The position numbers were made by a program, and so were the translations under genes. A DNA stretch of 64,000 nucleotides, taken from NCBI GenBank assembly GCA_011056555.1, contig DSEQ01000035.1, forward strand, positions 62,001-126,000, given 5' to 3'. The DNA is from Candidatus Zixiibacteriota bacterium. Lineage in GTDB: Bacteria > Zixibacteria > MSB-5A5 > JAABVY01. A model generated the notes under the pieces. The model ran no database searches. It saw only the letters and a program-made list of their open reading frames with translations, and was not told where the DNA came from. This document shows positions 52,647 through 62,194 of this stretch, piece after piece. Positions within the stretch are counted from its first letter, which is position 1, and each line of letters opens with the position of its first letter.

Positions 52647-55600
52647 ATGCGCACGAAACTGCTATTGGCTGCTATCGTGGTTTTTCTGTCCGTAAGCATG
52701 CTCGCGGCAGAGACCATCGATCTGGGGGCAGCTGATAAACAGCTCAATGTTGAGGTGCTGGAATCCAACGATCAAAGGACCGTGGTCAAATTCGATATCG
52801 GCTCCTTTGAGCAGGAAACAGTTAATATCAACGGAGAGTCCTATTATCAGTTGAGACTCGGAGACGAGTCGTTTCTATTGAATGCCGCGGAACCGGAACT
52901 CCCGCGAGTCTGCCGCAGCATTATTATTCCCGATGATGCAAAGATGCGGGTCAGCATCCTTGCCTCGGAATATACCGATTTCGAGAATTACCCGGTGGTT
53001 CCATCCAAGGGTAATCTCCTCAGAAATGTTAATCCGGATGATGTTCCCTATACCTTCGGCGAAGTTTATTCGACCGACGCATTCTATCCGGGAGAACTCG
53101 CAAATATCCGCGATCCCTATATCATCAGGGACTTCCGCGGGACAACAATTGATCTCAACGCTTTCCAGTACAACCCGGTCACACAGAGACTGCGTGTGTA
53201 CACCTCGGTCACAGTGGAGATTGCCAATGTCGGCCCGGGAGTCATCAATGTTCTGCAGAACGCTGACCGCACAAAAATTGTCGAGGACTTCAAGCAGATT
53301 TACTCCCGCCGCTTTATCAACTACGATTTCCAGACCGACAAGTACACCATGCTGACTGAATCCGGCGACATGCTGATCATCTGCTATGACGCCTTTATGG
53401 CCGATATGCAGCCCTTTGTGGACTGGAAGATGCAGAAGGGTATCAAAACCACTATGGTCGGTACCTCCACTGCCGGTACAACAAGCTCGGCGATCAAAAG
53501 CTATATTCAAAGTTTCTTCGATGCCGACAGCACAAATCTGGCCTTCGTTCTGCTTGTCGGTGATGCCGCCCAGATACCCAGCCCGTATGCTTCCGGCGGC
53601 TCATCCGACCCCAGCTACGGTAAGGTCGTTGGCACTGACGTTAACCCCGATATCCTGATAGGAAGATTCTCGGCCGAGACCGTGGCACATGTCCAGACCC
53701 AGGTTACCAAGTCCGTGGAATACGAGCAGAATCCATACGGAGCAGACTGGTTCCACAAGGGAACGGGCATTGCCTCCGATGACGGCGCAGGTATCGGTCA
53801 CAACGGCGAAGCCGACAATGTCCACATGGGCTATATTCGTGATGATATGCTGGCACATACATATACATTGGTGGATGAAATTTATGAACCCACCGGCACC
53901 GATGTTATGGTGACTAATGCTCTCAATAATGGTCGTTCATATGTAAATTATTGCGGACACGGGAGTACGACCTCCTGGAGCACAACCGGCTTCAACAACA
54001 CCGACGTGAACAATCTGACCAACGACAACATGCTGCCGTTTATCATAAGCGTAGCCTGCGTCAATGGTGATTTTGACGGTTACACCTGCTTTGCCGAGGC
54101 CTGGGCCAGGGCAACTAACGGTTCCGAGCCCACCGGCGCTGTGGCAAGCTTCATGGCTTCTATTAACCAGTCCTGGGCTCCGCCAATGTGGGGACAGGAT
54201 GAGGTCTGTGACCTCCTGATGGCTGAGACACGTACAACCTTTGGTTCGCTCTGCTTTAACGGCTCTGCCTACGTGATCGAGCAGTCCGGTGCAGTCGATA
54301 TCTCGGATACATGGCTTGTCTTCGGCGATCCATCACTGCAGTGCAGAACCGATAATCCGGTAGCGATGACCGTCAACTACAATCCCGCCTGCTTCTTCAA
54401 CGTTCCCACTTACGACGTTGAAGTTGTAGGCGTTGAAGGCGCCCTCTGCGCTCTTTATGCCGATGGCGTGCTCTACGGCTCAGCCTACACAGGCGCTGAC
54501 GGTATGGCCACCATCAACCTGAACCAGTTCCTGCCGATCGGCAGCGATGTTACTTTAACCGTTACAGCTTACAATAAATCGACCTTTACCGCCTCGATCA
54601 CTCCGGCCTCTGATCTGGCCATTGTGCACACTCCCTTGCAGGATACCAAGGATACCCTGAACGATTATCAGGTCAACTGCACAATCTACTCCAGCGACAC
54701 CATCACCCAAAACGATGTCATCCTGCATTACGACGTTGGCGCAGGTTATGTCGATGAGGTTATGTCGCAGGTCAAGATCATCACCGAAGATTATCAGGCC
54801 TACATACCGGTTCAGGCTGCCGGAACTTCAATAAGTTACTTCATCACAGCCAGCAACCAGGGCGGGTTCTATGATACCACGGATGTCTTCACATTCGAGG
54901 TTATCGATTACCAGATGATCCTGGAGCCGGATGAAGCGGGAGTGACCGCTCCCGTTGACGATACGGCCTGGTATGATATGCGGGTCACCAATGATGGTGT
55001 TCTGGCCGATGATTATACCCTGGCGGTCACAGGAGACGAGTGGCCCACGGAAATCCGCGATGCAACCGGTACAACGGTCATATCATCATCCGGGACTCTC
55101 CTGGGTGATGAGTATCTCGATTTCAAGGTCATGGTGGTTGTCCCTGCCACGCTGGAGGGAGAATTTGATGAAATCCAACTTACTGCGACCTCAACCGGCG
55201 AACCGACACTGTTTGAGACCACGACTATAACCACGACATCAGCCGGAATGCCCTGGCCGATACCATTTAGCGATAATTTTGTAACGACCACATTTGACAT
55301 GACCAAATGGGAATCGGTGGCCGAGGCCGAAATCAACTCACTCGGTATCGACGAGCCCAGCGCGCCGTATAGCGTCAACTTGAACGGCCAGTCTATCGGC
55401 GGCGATGCGATCGAGACCGAGAAGATCAATCTTAAAGACGAATCCAATGTTATTGTCAAATACTATTACCAGCAGACCGGCGGCGGCGAGTCGCCTGATG
55501 CAGGTGATGATTTAATTATCGAATATCTCGACGGTACCGATACATGGGTAGAGATCAACCGCCATCTTGGCGCCGATCCCGATATGACTGAATTCGAGGA

Positions 55601-57830
55601 AGTCGAACTTGGTCTTCCCGCCGGCGCCATGCATGCCGAGTTCCGCCTGAAAATCAGATGTACCGCTACCTCCGGCAATTACGATGACTGGTTCGTGGAT
55701 GATATCTATGTCGGTCATCCTTCAGATTATGATGTCCGCATAATTCCTTCCATGCAGAGCCAGTATGGTCCCGCCGGAGACAGCGCCGCTTATACGCTTA
55801 CAATTATCAATAAGGGCTTCCTGGACGACAACTTCGATCTTACCTTCGACGGTGACTGGAACGTGGCCTTCTTCGATGAGGCATTAAGCGGTGAAATTAA
55901 CGCCACCGGCGTCGTTGCGGGCGGCGATTCTATCAATGTCATCGTGAAAGTGGAAGTTCCCGCAGGTACACCGCTGCATACTGTAAACAGCACGACTATC
56001 TGGGCTACCTCGCAGGGTGATGCCAATATGCAGGCGTTTGCCCTGGTAGAGACCATCTCGGCCGGATTCCCGGCGGCGATACCATGGTACGAGACCTTCC
56101 CGGATGATACCCTGTATACTCAGCACTGGTTTACTTTTGAGGGCGCGGAGGTAACCTCCGAGGCCCCGGGTACTCCCTCGCAGCCTTACAGTTTCAATCT
56201 TGACGGCGGTGTTGATACAGTGGAAACCCAGCTGATCGACCTTTCCGGCCAGTCCGGAGTGCTGCTCTCATATTACTATGAGATGGGCGGCATGCAGGAT
56301 CCGCCGGAATATGGCGATAACCTGTGGATCGAATATCTTAATAATGCGGGCACCTGGATGGCCCTGCACTCACACGAGGGCGGCGGAGAGGCCATGCAAG
56401 AATTCGAATATGTCAGCCTCGAGCTTCCTGTGGATGCACATCACTCCGGCCTGCAGATCAGAATGCGAACCTTCGGATCAAACGCCGGCGAGGATAACTG
56501 GTATGTCGACAATATCCGGGTCGATTACCCACCCTCAATGTCTGTCTCCGGAGAGTCCATGACCGAGACCCTGCTTCAGGGTGATTCGGCCATGCACGAA
56601 ATGGTGATAGAGAACACCGGCCAGGGCGGCCTGATATACCAGATTGATCTGGTACCGCATCTGCGTGATAATTTTGTCTTCGCCAAGCCGGCCGAAGGCC
56701 AGGCAGAACCGGCCAGCCACGATTACCCTGAGGTCGTCTATGAAGATGTGGCCAAGGGTGAAGATATCAACTTCACAGGCTATCCGGTGACACGCGGTAT
56801 GGGCGGACCGGATAACTTCGGTTACTACTGGGTCGATTCCGATGATCCCAATGGGCCTGCTTTTGAGTGGGTCGACATCTCATCGACCGGGACAGATTAT
56901 GCCGGTGACCTGGCGGATGACAATTATATCGGACCCATCTCAATCGGCTTTGACTTCGTCTATTATGGCACGACCTATAACGAGGTTTACATCGGGTCCA
57001 ACGGCATTGTCGGTTTCACGGCAACTTCAATGGAAGCCCGCACGCCGCGTCCGATACCCACTGCCACAGTGCCGAATGCGATCCTGGCATTGCTCTGGGA
57101 TGATTTGAATCCAACCGATGCTGACAATCCGGGAGTACATCTCTACGTCGGACAGACCGGCGACATGTTTGTGATCCAGTTCGTGGATTATCCCGAATAT
57201 CGCGCTGATCCCGGGGATGTCTTCACGGGCGAAGTCATTCTCTATAATGATGGACGGATCCGGTACCAGTACCAGTCGATTGCGTCCGGTTTCGATGTGC
57301 TCGGATGCGCGGTCGGAATAGAGAATCATTATGGCGATGACGGTCTCGAGGTGGCTTATCTCACCAGCTACCTGAAGGACGGTCTGGCGATCGAATTCTT
57401 CAAACCTTATGACTGGATGGTGCTGGACAAGCTGGAAGGCGAGGTTGCCCCGGGAGCATCCGACACGATCGAATGTCTCTTCAGAACTACAATGGATCTC
57501 GAACCCGGCACATATACCGCCGATATGATCATAAACAACAACGATCCGGTCAACGACCCCACGACAATTCCCATGGAACTGATTGTGCTTGAAAATATAC
57601 CCTATATCTGCGGTGACGCCGATGGAAGTGAAACCGTTAATGTTAGCGACGCCGTCACGGTTATCAATTACGTATTCGTGTCCGGCACCGCCCCCGACCC
57701 GATGGAGGCTGCGGACACCAATTGTGATGGGGCTGTAAATGTCTCAGATGCCGTCAATATCATTAACTACGTCTTCGTCGGTGGAAATGCGCCCTGCGAC
57801 ACCAATGGCGACGGAGAACCCGATTGTTAA
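52647..57830 (+). CDS. Gingipain-type (C25) secreted cysteine protease with dockerin-like tail
   Basis: A 1727-residue secreted protease. Signal peptide 1-20; propeptide to about 230; C25 catalytic domain about 240-590 with His438 in NYCGHGSTTSW and Cys471 in ISVACVNGDF, exactly 33 residues apart as in gingipain R. Ig-like stretches follow, then two MAM- or jelly-roll-like blocks (about 885-1030 and 1150-1295) each ending in DDWFVDD or DNWYVDN, and a later beta-rich region. The last 73 residues (1655-1727) are a two-copy dockerin-like module, gaplessly alignable with that of the C10 protease. No Por C-terminal sorting domain is visible. Strong terminator follows. Confidence 0.9.
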   Translation: MRTKLLLAAIVVFLSVSMLAAETIDLGAADKQLNVEVLESNDQRTVVKFDIGSFEQETVNINGESYYQLRLGDESFLLNAAEPELPRVCRSIIIPDDAKMRVSILASEYTDFENYPVVPSKGNLLRNVNPDDVPYTFGEVYSTDAFYPGELANIRDPYIIRDFRGTTIDLNAFQYNPVTQRLRVYTSVTVEIANVGPGVINVLQNADRTKIVEDFKQIYSRRFINYDFQTDKYTMLTESGDMLIICYDAFMADMQPFVDWKMQKGIKTTMVGTSTAGTTSSAIKSYIQSFFDADSTNLAFVLLVGDAAQIPSPYASGGSSDPSYGKVVGTDVNPDILIGRFSAETVAHVQTQVTKSVEYEQNPYGADWFHKGTGIASDDGAGIGHNGEADNVHMGYIRDDMLAHTYTLVDEIYEPTGTDVMVTNALNNGRSYVNYCGHGSTTSWSTTGFNNTDVNNLTNDNMLPFIISVACVNGDFDGYTCFAEAWARATNGSEPTGAVASFMASINQSWAPPMWGQDEVCDLLMAETRTTFGSLCFNGSAYVIEQSGAVDISDTWLVFGDPSLQCRTDNPVAMTVNYNPACFFNVPTYDVEVVGVEGALCALYADGVLYGSAYTGADGMATINLNQFLPIGSDVTLTVTAYNKSTFTASITPASDLAIVHTPLQDTKDTLNDYQVNCTIYSSDTITQNDVILHYDVGAGYVDEVMSQVKIITEDYQAYIPVQAAGTSISYFITASNQGGFYDTTDVFTFEVIDYQMILEPDEAGVTAPVDDTAWYDMRVTNDGVLADDYTLAVTGDEWPTEIRDATGTTVISSSGTLLGDEYLDFKVMVVVPATLEGEFDEIQLTATSTGEPTLFETTTITTTSAGMPWPIPFSDNFVTTTFDMTKWESVAEAEINSLGIDEPSAPYSVNLNGQSIGGDAIETEKINLKDESNVIVKYYYQQTGGGESPDAGDDLIIEYLDGTDTWVEINRHLGADPDMTEFEEVELGLPAGAMHAEFRLKIRCTATSGNYDDWFVDDIYVGHPSDYDVRIIPSMQSQYGPAGDSAAYTLTIINKGFLDDNFDLTFDGDWNVAFFDEALSGEINATGVVAGGDSINVIVKVEVPAGTPLHTVNSTTIWATSQGDANMQAFALVETISAGFPAAIPWYETFPDDTLYTQHWFTFEGAEVTSEAPGTPSQPYSFNLDGGVDTVETQLIDLSGQSGVLLSYYYEMGGMQDPPEYGDNLWIEYLNNAGTWMALHSHEGGGEAMQEFEYVSLELPVDAHHSGLQIRMRTFGSNAGEDNWYVDNIRVDYPPSMSVSGESMTETLLQGDSAMHEMVIENTGQGGLIYQIDLVPHLRDNFVFAKPAEGQAEPASHDYPEVVYEDVAKGEDINFTGYPVTRGMGGPDNFGYYWVDSDDPNGPAFEWVDISSTGTDYAGDLADDNYIGPISIGFDFVYYGTTYNEVYIGSNGIVGFTATSMEARTPRPIPTATVPNAILALLWDDLNPTDADNPGVHLYVGQTGDMFVIQFVDYPEYRADPGDVFTGEVILYNDGRIRYQYQSIASGFDVLGCAVGIENHYGDDGLEVAYLTSYLKDGLAIEFFKPYDWMVLDKLEGEVAPGASDTIECLFRTTMDLEPGTYTADMIINNNDPVNDPTTIPMELIVLENIPYICGDADGSETVNVSDAVTVINYVFVSGTAPDPMEAADTNCDGAVNVSDAVNIINYVFVGGNAPCDTNGDGEPDC

Positions 57831-57849
57831 GAATATAACAATTGCTATA

Positions 57850-57883
57850 AAAAACCGTCCGGCTCGGGCCGGACGGTTTTTTT
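57850..57883 (+). terminator. Terminator of the gingipain gene
   Basis: AAAACCGTCCGGC, short loop, GCCGGACGGTTTT then TTT: a long perfect stem with a T run, 20 bp past the stop. Confidence 0.92.
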
Positions 57884-57898
57884 ATTTCCGCATCAAAA

Positions 57899-57930
57899 AA
57901 AATAGCCCGGCCTCGGCCGGACTATTTTTT
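57899..57930 (-). terminator. Terminator of the small basic protein gene
   Basis: Minus strand AATAGTCCGGCC, very short loop, GGCCGGGCTATT, then a run of T. One G-U pair. It begins right after the stop codon and sits back to back with the gingipain terminator. Confidence 0.88.
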
Positions 57931-58024
57931 ATCTAACTTTCTTTTTGTGTCGATCGCGTTTTCTTCTCTTTTTCCTCTTATGAGTTTTGATCTTCTGACG
58001 CTTTCTCTTTTTTCCAGATGGCAT
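57929..58024 (-). CDS. Tiny basic ribosomal-type protein (AURKAIP1/COX24-like, compare bS22)
   Basis: A 31-residue peptide, MPSGKKRKRQKIKTHKRKKR followed by RKRDRHKKKVR: 20 of 31 residues are Lys or Arg. The form MPSGKKRKR..K..THKRKKR is known in bacteria as the AURKAIP1/COX24-domain small protein, related to mitochondrial mS38 and, by name, to mycobacterial bS22. It probably binds 16S rRNA near the decoding region (inference from those relatives). ATG at 58024 has AGGAGGT five bases before it, and a strong terminator follows directly. Below the length that automatic gene finders usually keep. Confidence 0.85.
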   Translation of the reverse strand: MPSGKKRKRQKIKTHKRKKRRKRDRHKKKVR

Positions 58025-58060
58025 TCAACCTCCTGCTATCGTATCAAAAATTAATGCTCC

Positions 58061-58088
58061 AAGGTAACATATTAGATACGAAAAGCAA
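58061..58088 (-). promoter_or_regulatory. Possible promoter of the small basic protein gene
   Basis: Minus strand TTGCTT (58083-58088), 16 bp, TACCTT (58061-58066), between HU and the 31-residue gene. Weak -10 box. Confidence 0.35.
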
Positions 58089-58095
58089 GCGCTTT

Positions 58096-58386
58096 TTATT
58101 GGTCAAGCGGCAGTTTTGTAATCATATTCTTGAACTCATTCGACGGCTTAAAGACCGGAACCTTGCGATCCGGAACCGGAACCTCTTCTCCTGTCCTTGG
58201 ATTACGGGCTTTCCTGGCCTTACGGAGCTTTATCTTGAAGGTGCCGAAACCGCGAATTTCGATGTTGTTTCCAACTTCCATGGATTTCTTCACCGTATCC
58301 AGAAAGGTGTCGACAACGACAGCCACATCTGTCCGGGTCAGGCCGGTTTTCTCCGCAACCTGCTCTACCAAATCTGCTTTGGTCAT
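58096..58386 (-). CDS. HU/IHF family DNA-binding protein
   Basis: A 96-residue nucleoid protein beginning MTKADLVEQVAEKTGLTRTD. The beta-arm segment GFGTFKIKLRKARKARNPRTG and the following VPVPDRKVPVFKPSNEFKNMI are the HU signature. It bends and compacts DNA. The start is ATG at 58386 with AAGGAGGGAAAT upstream; a longer reading frame to 58518 is part of the fmdB gene on the same strand in another frame and is rejected. It lies 35 bp after fmdB. It may be the sole HU, since no other copy is in the window. Confidence 0.95.
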   Translation of the reverse strand: MTKADLVEQVAEKTGLTRTDVAVVVDTFLDTVKKSMEVGNNIEIRGFGTFKIKLRKARKARNPRTGEEVPVPDRKVPVFKPSNEFKNMITKLPLDQ

Positions 58387-58420
58387 ATTTCCCTCCTTAA
58401 AAATTATTCTATCTCTTCCT

Positions 58421-58645
58421 TTATTTGCAACCTTTACACTTCGCCGGACTGGAACTGCAGCCCGAGCAGGCAGGTGATCCGGCTGACGATACAAAGCCCG
58501 CTCCCGACGAAAAACCAAATACCGAAAACTTCTTCTCGCAATCTCCGGACCGGCATTGCGGGCAGCTCACTTCCTCCTCCGAGGCTCTGACAAGCTCTTC
58601 AAATTCATCTCCGCATTGTCTGCAAACATATTCGTAAATCGGCAT
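58421..58645 (-). CDS. FmdB family zinc ribbon protein
   Basis: A 74-residue protein starting MPIYEYVCRQCGDEFEELVR with a second Cys pair in CPQCRSGDCEKKFSVFG: a rubredoxin-like zinc ribbon of the FmdB/CxxC_CxxC_SSSS family, suggested regulators of amidase/formamidase genes or general zinc-ribbon helpers. The C-terminus is Ser/Gly-rich with further cysteines (CSGCSSSPAKCKGCK). ATG at 58645 with AGGTG six bases upstream, 6 bp past the sppA stop. It is probably cotranscribed with sppA. Confidence 0.88.
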   Translation of the reverse strand: MPIYEYVCRQCGDEFEELVRASEEEVSCPQCRSGDCEKKFSVFGFSSGAGFVSSAGSPACSGCSSSPAKCKGCK

Positions 58646-58650
58646 TATCA

Positions 58651-59547
58651 TCACCTGTAAAGATACATCAGCGTGGGACCGCTGAACAGCCCGGTTTCCA
58701 CGTATGTCTGCTTCAGGCTGCCGAGCAGATCCCAGAGCGACGGTTGCCGCTCAACCCTGGGGCGAATGCGCTTTATGTCGCCCTCGATCCCGGCCAGATC
58801 TGCCAGGTACTCGATTGCAGCCTCCTGGCTGCCGAGAGCGTCAACAAGTCCCAGCTCGAGTGCCTGGTTGCCCGTGAATATCGAACCATCGGCAATCCTG
58901 ATCACTTCCTCATGCTCCAGCCCGCGGTCCTTCACCACCACATCCACGAACTGGGAGTAGATATCATTTATGGCCGCCTGCAGCATCACGCTGTCCTCGC
59001 GGGTGGGCTGGCGGAAAGGTGAGCCCACATCCTTGACATCGCCCGACTTGATGGTCTCGTGCTCCACCCCGATCTTGCCCATCAGCTCTTCCAGAACCGG
59101 ATATTGCAGTATCACTCCGATGGAGCCGGTCAATGTTCCCGGGTTGGCAAAGACATAATCTCCCGAACAGGCAATATAATATCCGCCCGAGGCCGCCACA
59201 GAACCCATTGAAACGACAACCGGTTTATTGTATTCTTCTCTTATCCTCTTGACCTCGTCATAGATTTCCTGCGCCGGACTGACTATTCCCCCAGGCGAAT
59301 TTATTCGAAGCAGGATGCCCTTGACCGAACCGTTTTCGGCAAACTCCCGTAACTGGCGCACGGTACTCTCCGATTCTAAAATCTGTCCCTCTATGGTCAC
59401 AATCGCAATCCTGTCGCCGAATCCAATCCAGGTCGTGCGCGTGCCGGTACCCATCATGCCCATGATTCCGATTATGAAAAAAACCAGAAAGAGGATTAGA
59501 AATCCACCGGCTACCACGATCAATATGACATTCCGACTTCCGGCCAA
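58651..59547 (-). CDS. sppA: Signal peptide peptidase SppA
   Basis: Membrane serine protease that degrades leftover signal peptides. It has 298 residues, the short (Bacillus-type) form with one S49 domain. N-terminal membrane helix about 8-33. The catalytic Ser120 is in VAASGGYY and Lys172 in SGDVKDV, 52 residues apart as in the Bacillus enzyme. The start is TTG at 59547, one base after the transglycosylase stop, with only a weak ribosome binding site; translation may be coupled. It stands in an operon of envelope genes. Confidence 0.93.
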   Translation of the reverse strand: MAGSRNVILIVVAGGFLILFLVFFIIGIMGMMGTGTRTTWIGFGDRIAIVTIEGQILESESTVRQLREFAENGSVKGILLRINSPGGIVSPAQEIYDEVKRIREEYNKPVVVSMGSVAASGGYYIACSGDYVFANPGTLTGSIGVILQYPVLEELMGKIGVEHETIKSGDVKDVGSPFRQPTREDSVMLQAAINDIYSQFVDVVVKDRGLEHEEVIRIADGSIFTGNQALELGLVDALGSQEAAIEYLADLAGIEGDIKRIRPRVERQPSLWDLLGSLKQTYVETGLFSGPTLMYLYR

Positions 59548-59548
59548 A

Positions 59549-62194
59549 TCACTTAGCCTTTATTTTCAATTTTTCGCCCACGCGCAGGTTGCGCGGGTTT
59601 ATGTGATTATTGAGATTGATTATCTCGTGTGTCGAGGTTCCGAAAGTTTGTGCAATCTCCCATAAGGTGTCACCCCTTCGGACGACGTAAACAACGATAT
59701 CATCCGCCGCCATCCCGAAAGGGACATTCAATTTCTCCCCCGTATACAAAGTTTTATATCTGGAGATACCATTTAAAGCACAGATTTCATCCACCGTCGT
59801 GCCGTAGCTGTTGGCAATCGTGGTCAGATTCTCTCCTCTTGCAACCGTGTGGACTGCAAGCTGGTTTCCCGAGCCGGTGCCGGCGCTGGCCGTGCCGTTT
59901 CCCGAAGAATTACTTCCGGGGATCTTTAGTTTCTGACCGGGATAGATTGGACTTCGGCTGGAAATCCCGTTCAACCGGCAGATTGCGCTTACCGTCGTAC
60001 CGTAATTGCGGGCCAGAAATGTAAGATTCTGACCGCGCCTGACCGTATGCGTGAAATAGCCGGATTCGCTCTCGGCATTTACGGCATGGGCTTTGAAAGC
60101 AGAGGAGGGCTCCTTGCCCGGAATTTTTAATTTCTGGCCGGGATACAGAGTTGTTCTGCTTGAAATCCCGTTGGCCCTGCATATCTCTGAAACCGACGTT
60201 CCATACTTGTCCGCAAGATATGAAAGGTTCTGGCCTCTTCTGATGGTGTGATTGAAATACTCCCCGGTATAGGGCTGGCTCGATGAGCTCGCATAGGCCT
60301 CACCGGAAGGGCTGCCGGGAATTTTCAGCCTCTGGCCAATTACCAGCGTTTTACGGCGCGAGATACCGTTCATATTGCAGATATCAGTGATGGTTGTTCC
60401 GTAACGGCTTGCCAGCTTATAGAGAGCATCTCCCCTCCTGATCGTATGATAGAAAAAATCTCCTTGAGCCTGGCTTTTTCCAGAGTAACCGGGAATGGCA
60501 AGTCTCTGTCCCACAGAGAGAACATTTCTATTGCGCAGATTATTGGCGCTTGCAATTGCATTCACGGAGGTTCCAAATCCGCTGGCGATGCTGTTGAGAT
60601 TATCCCCGGGACGTACAATATACACATCACCGGTCAATTCATAGCTCCGCGAGGCATAACTTGTGCCCCTGTCGAGAGGCACCGGAACCATCAAGCTGTT
60701 GCCGACATAAATCCTGTATGGCCATCTGAGTTCATTGGTCTGTATAATAGCGGCTTGCGATACGCCGTATTTCCTGGCTATAGAGGAAACCGTCTCGCCG
60801 CGCCTGATTCTATGACGGACCCAGCTGGTTTCCTTGGGAGATTTCATGTTGCCGTAATCAGCATAGAACTGGCTCGATTTTCCAACCGGGATTCGGAGCT
60901 TGAATTGTTTCATTTTGGGAGGGGTATAATCCCGCAAAATTGCCGGGTTAAGCTCCTTAATCTTCTGAACAGATACTCCGGTCGCTTTGGCTATATCATC
61001 CAGATATACCGCTCGATCGATTGTGACCACATCCCATTTGAGCGGCTCCCCATATTGAATGTCGAATCCATATCTCTCGGGCTGCTTGGCGATTATGGTT
61101 GCGGCCATATACTTAGGCACAAAATTGCGCATCTGGGAATTGCGGATTCTCCAATCCCAGTAATCCTTGCCCCTGTTCCTGCTGTTGTTTTTCATCAGGT
61201 TAACATTGCGCAGTCCGCCATTATAGGCTGTCAGGGCTAAACGCCAGTCTCCAGTGGTCTCATAAAGGTACTTGAGTAATTTTGCTGCTGCCCGGGTGGC
61301 CCTTTCAAAATCGCGCCGTTCATCGTACCACCAGTTCATCTTCAAACCCCAGTCTTTGGCTGTGTAGGACATAAACTGCCAGAATCCGATGGCTGCCACA
61401 CTTGAATAGGCGCGCGATGAAAATCCGCTTTCGATAATTGGAAGGTAGACCAGATCATGAGGCACACCTTCCTCTTCTAATATCTTCTCCATCAAGGGAA
61501 TATACATGCCCGAACGTGCCAGCCAGATTTCCATATTTTTTCGGGCAGAGGTCTGAAAATATATTATCCACTTCTTCACCCGGTCGTTCAAGACAATCGG
61601 CATATCGTAAGTGACTTCCTGAATACCGGCGTCAGTCGTCACGATCGTATCCCTGGCAAAACCGGTCAGGCTGTCCAGGAGTGCAAACTTCTCGTCGATC
61701 GCAAAAGGCGAGGCCTCCTCCGACAGGATATTCAGGTTAAACAGTGTCAGTTTGTAATCCGAGGCAATTTCATTCATCAACCTGCGATAGCTATGCTCGA
61801 GTATGATCATCTCGGCATCGGTGGTATCGAACGTCAGATCCATGGAGGTCAAAATCTCAATTGCCTTCTCAAAATTATACTGGGCTTCATCCCAGTTCTT
61901 TTTCAGGTTGGCGGCCACGCCAAAAGCATAATACTCCTCGGCCAGACTGAATTTATATCTTATATCTTCATCCGTAATCTGGCTTTCCGGAGCTTGGGGA
62001 TCCTCAAATTCTAAAATGTCCGTCGAGTCTTCAAACTCATCCGATGTGAAATAGTATTCCTCCTGCTCATCATATGTCTCCTCTACGGGCGGCAGGTCAG
62101 CCTCTGCTGTGCCATAGTCACGCACATGGGAACTGCATGATAGTATGGCTGCGAGTCCTAATAGTAAGGCGATTCTAAACAGCTCTCTCATCAA
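59549..62194 (-). CDS. MltD-like lytic transglycosylase lipoprotein with seven LysM repeats
   Basis: An 881-residue lipoprotein (lipobox ILSC, Cys20). Residues about 25-215 are acidic with helical repeats; the SLT domain (about 240-345) carries catalytic Glu255 in LPIIESGFSS and the AIGFWQFM and LALTAYNGG motifs. Seven LysM domains follow at about 459-506, 523-569, 581-627, 647-693, 713-760, 779-825 and 834-881. The enzyme cuts peptidoglycan glycan strands to anhydro products; MltD of E. coli has two LysM, so this copy is unusually rich. It lies 1 bp upstream of sppA in the same operon. Confidence 0.93.
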   Translation of the reverse strand: MMRELFRIALLLGLAAILSCSSHVRDYGTAEADLPPVEETYDEQEEYYFTSDEFEDSTDILEFEDPQAPESQITDEDIRYKFSLAEEYYAFGVAANLKKNWDEAQYNFEKAIEILTSMDLTFDTTDAEMIILEHSYRRLMNEIASDYKLTLFNLNILSEEASPFAIDEKFALLDSLTGFARDTIVTTDAGIQEVTYDMPIVLNDRVKKWIIYFQTSARKNMEIWLARSGMYIPLMEKILEEEGVPHDLVYLPIIESGFSSRAYSSVAAIGFWQFMSYTAKDWGLKMNWWYDERRDFERATRAAAKLLKYLYETTGDWRLALTAYNGGLRNVNLMKNNSRNRGKDYWDWRIRNSQMRNFVPKYMAATIIAKQPERYGFDIQYGEPLKWDVVTIDRAVYLDDIAKATGVSVQKIKELNPAILRDYTPPKMKQFKLRIPVGKSSQFYADYGNMKSPKETSWVRHRIRRGETVSSIARKYGVSQAAIIQTNELRWPYRIYVGNSLMVPVPLDRGTSYASRSYELTGDVYIVRPGDNLNSIASGFGTSVNAIASANNLRNRNVLSVGQRLAIPGYSGKSQAQGDFFYHTIRRGDALYKLASRYGTTITDICNMNGISRRKTLVIGQRLKIPGSPSGEAYASSSSQPYTGEYFNHTIRRGQNLSYLADKYGTSVSEICRANGISSRTTLYPGQKLKIPGKEPSSAFKAHAVNAESESGYFTHTVRRGQNLTFLARNYGTTVSAICRLNGISSRSPIYPGQKLKIPGSNSSGNGTASAGTGSGNQLAVHTVARGENLTTIANSYGTTVDEICALNGISRYKTLYTGEKLNVPFGMAADDIVVYVVRRGDTLWEIAQTFGTSTHEIINLNNHINPRNLRVGEKLKIKAK
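59552..60820 (-). repeat. Seven tandem LysM-coding repeats
   Basis: About 130-200 bp units coding for LysM domains; copies 3 to 6 are most alike (HTIRRGxxL...YGT...IC..NGIS...KIPG), suggesting recent duplication inside the gene. Confidence 0.8.

Noticed and set aside
52505-52768. Minus-strand 87-codon frame over the start of the gingipain gene
   Set aside because: Overlaps the signal peptide of a well supported gene on the other strand; composition of AT-rich leader.
54955-57108. Various plus- and minus-strand frames inside the gingipain gene
   Set aside because: Shadows of a continuous 1727-codon frame with catalytic residues and domain structure.
58387-58518. N-terminal extension of HU
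   Set aside because: The HU family starts at MTKADL with a strong ribosome binding site at 58386; the extension is another frame of the FmdB gene.
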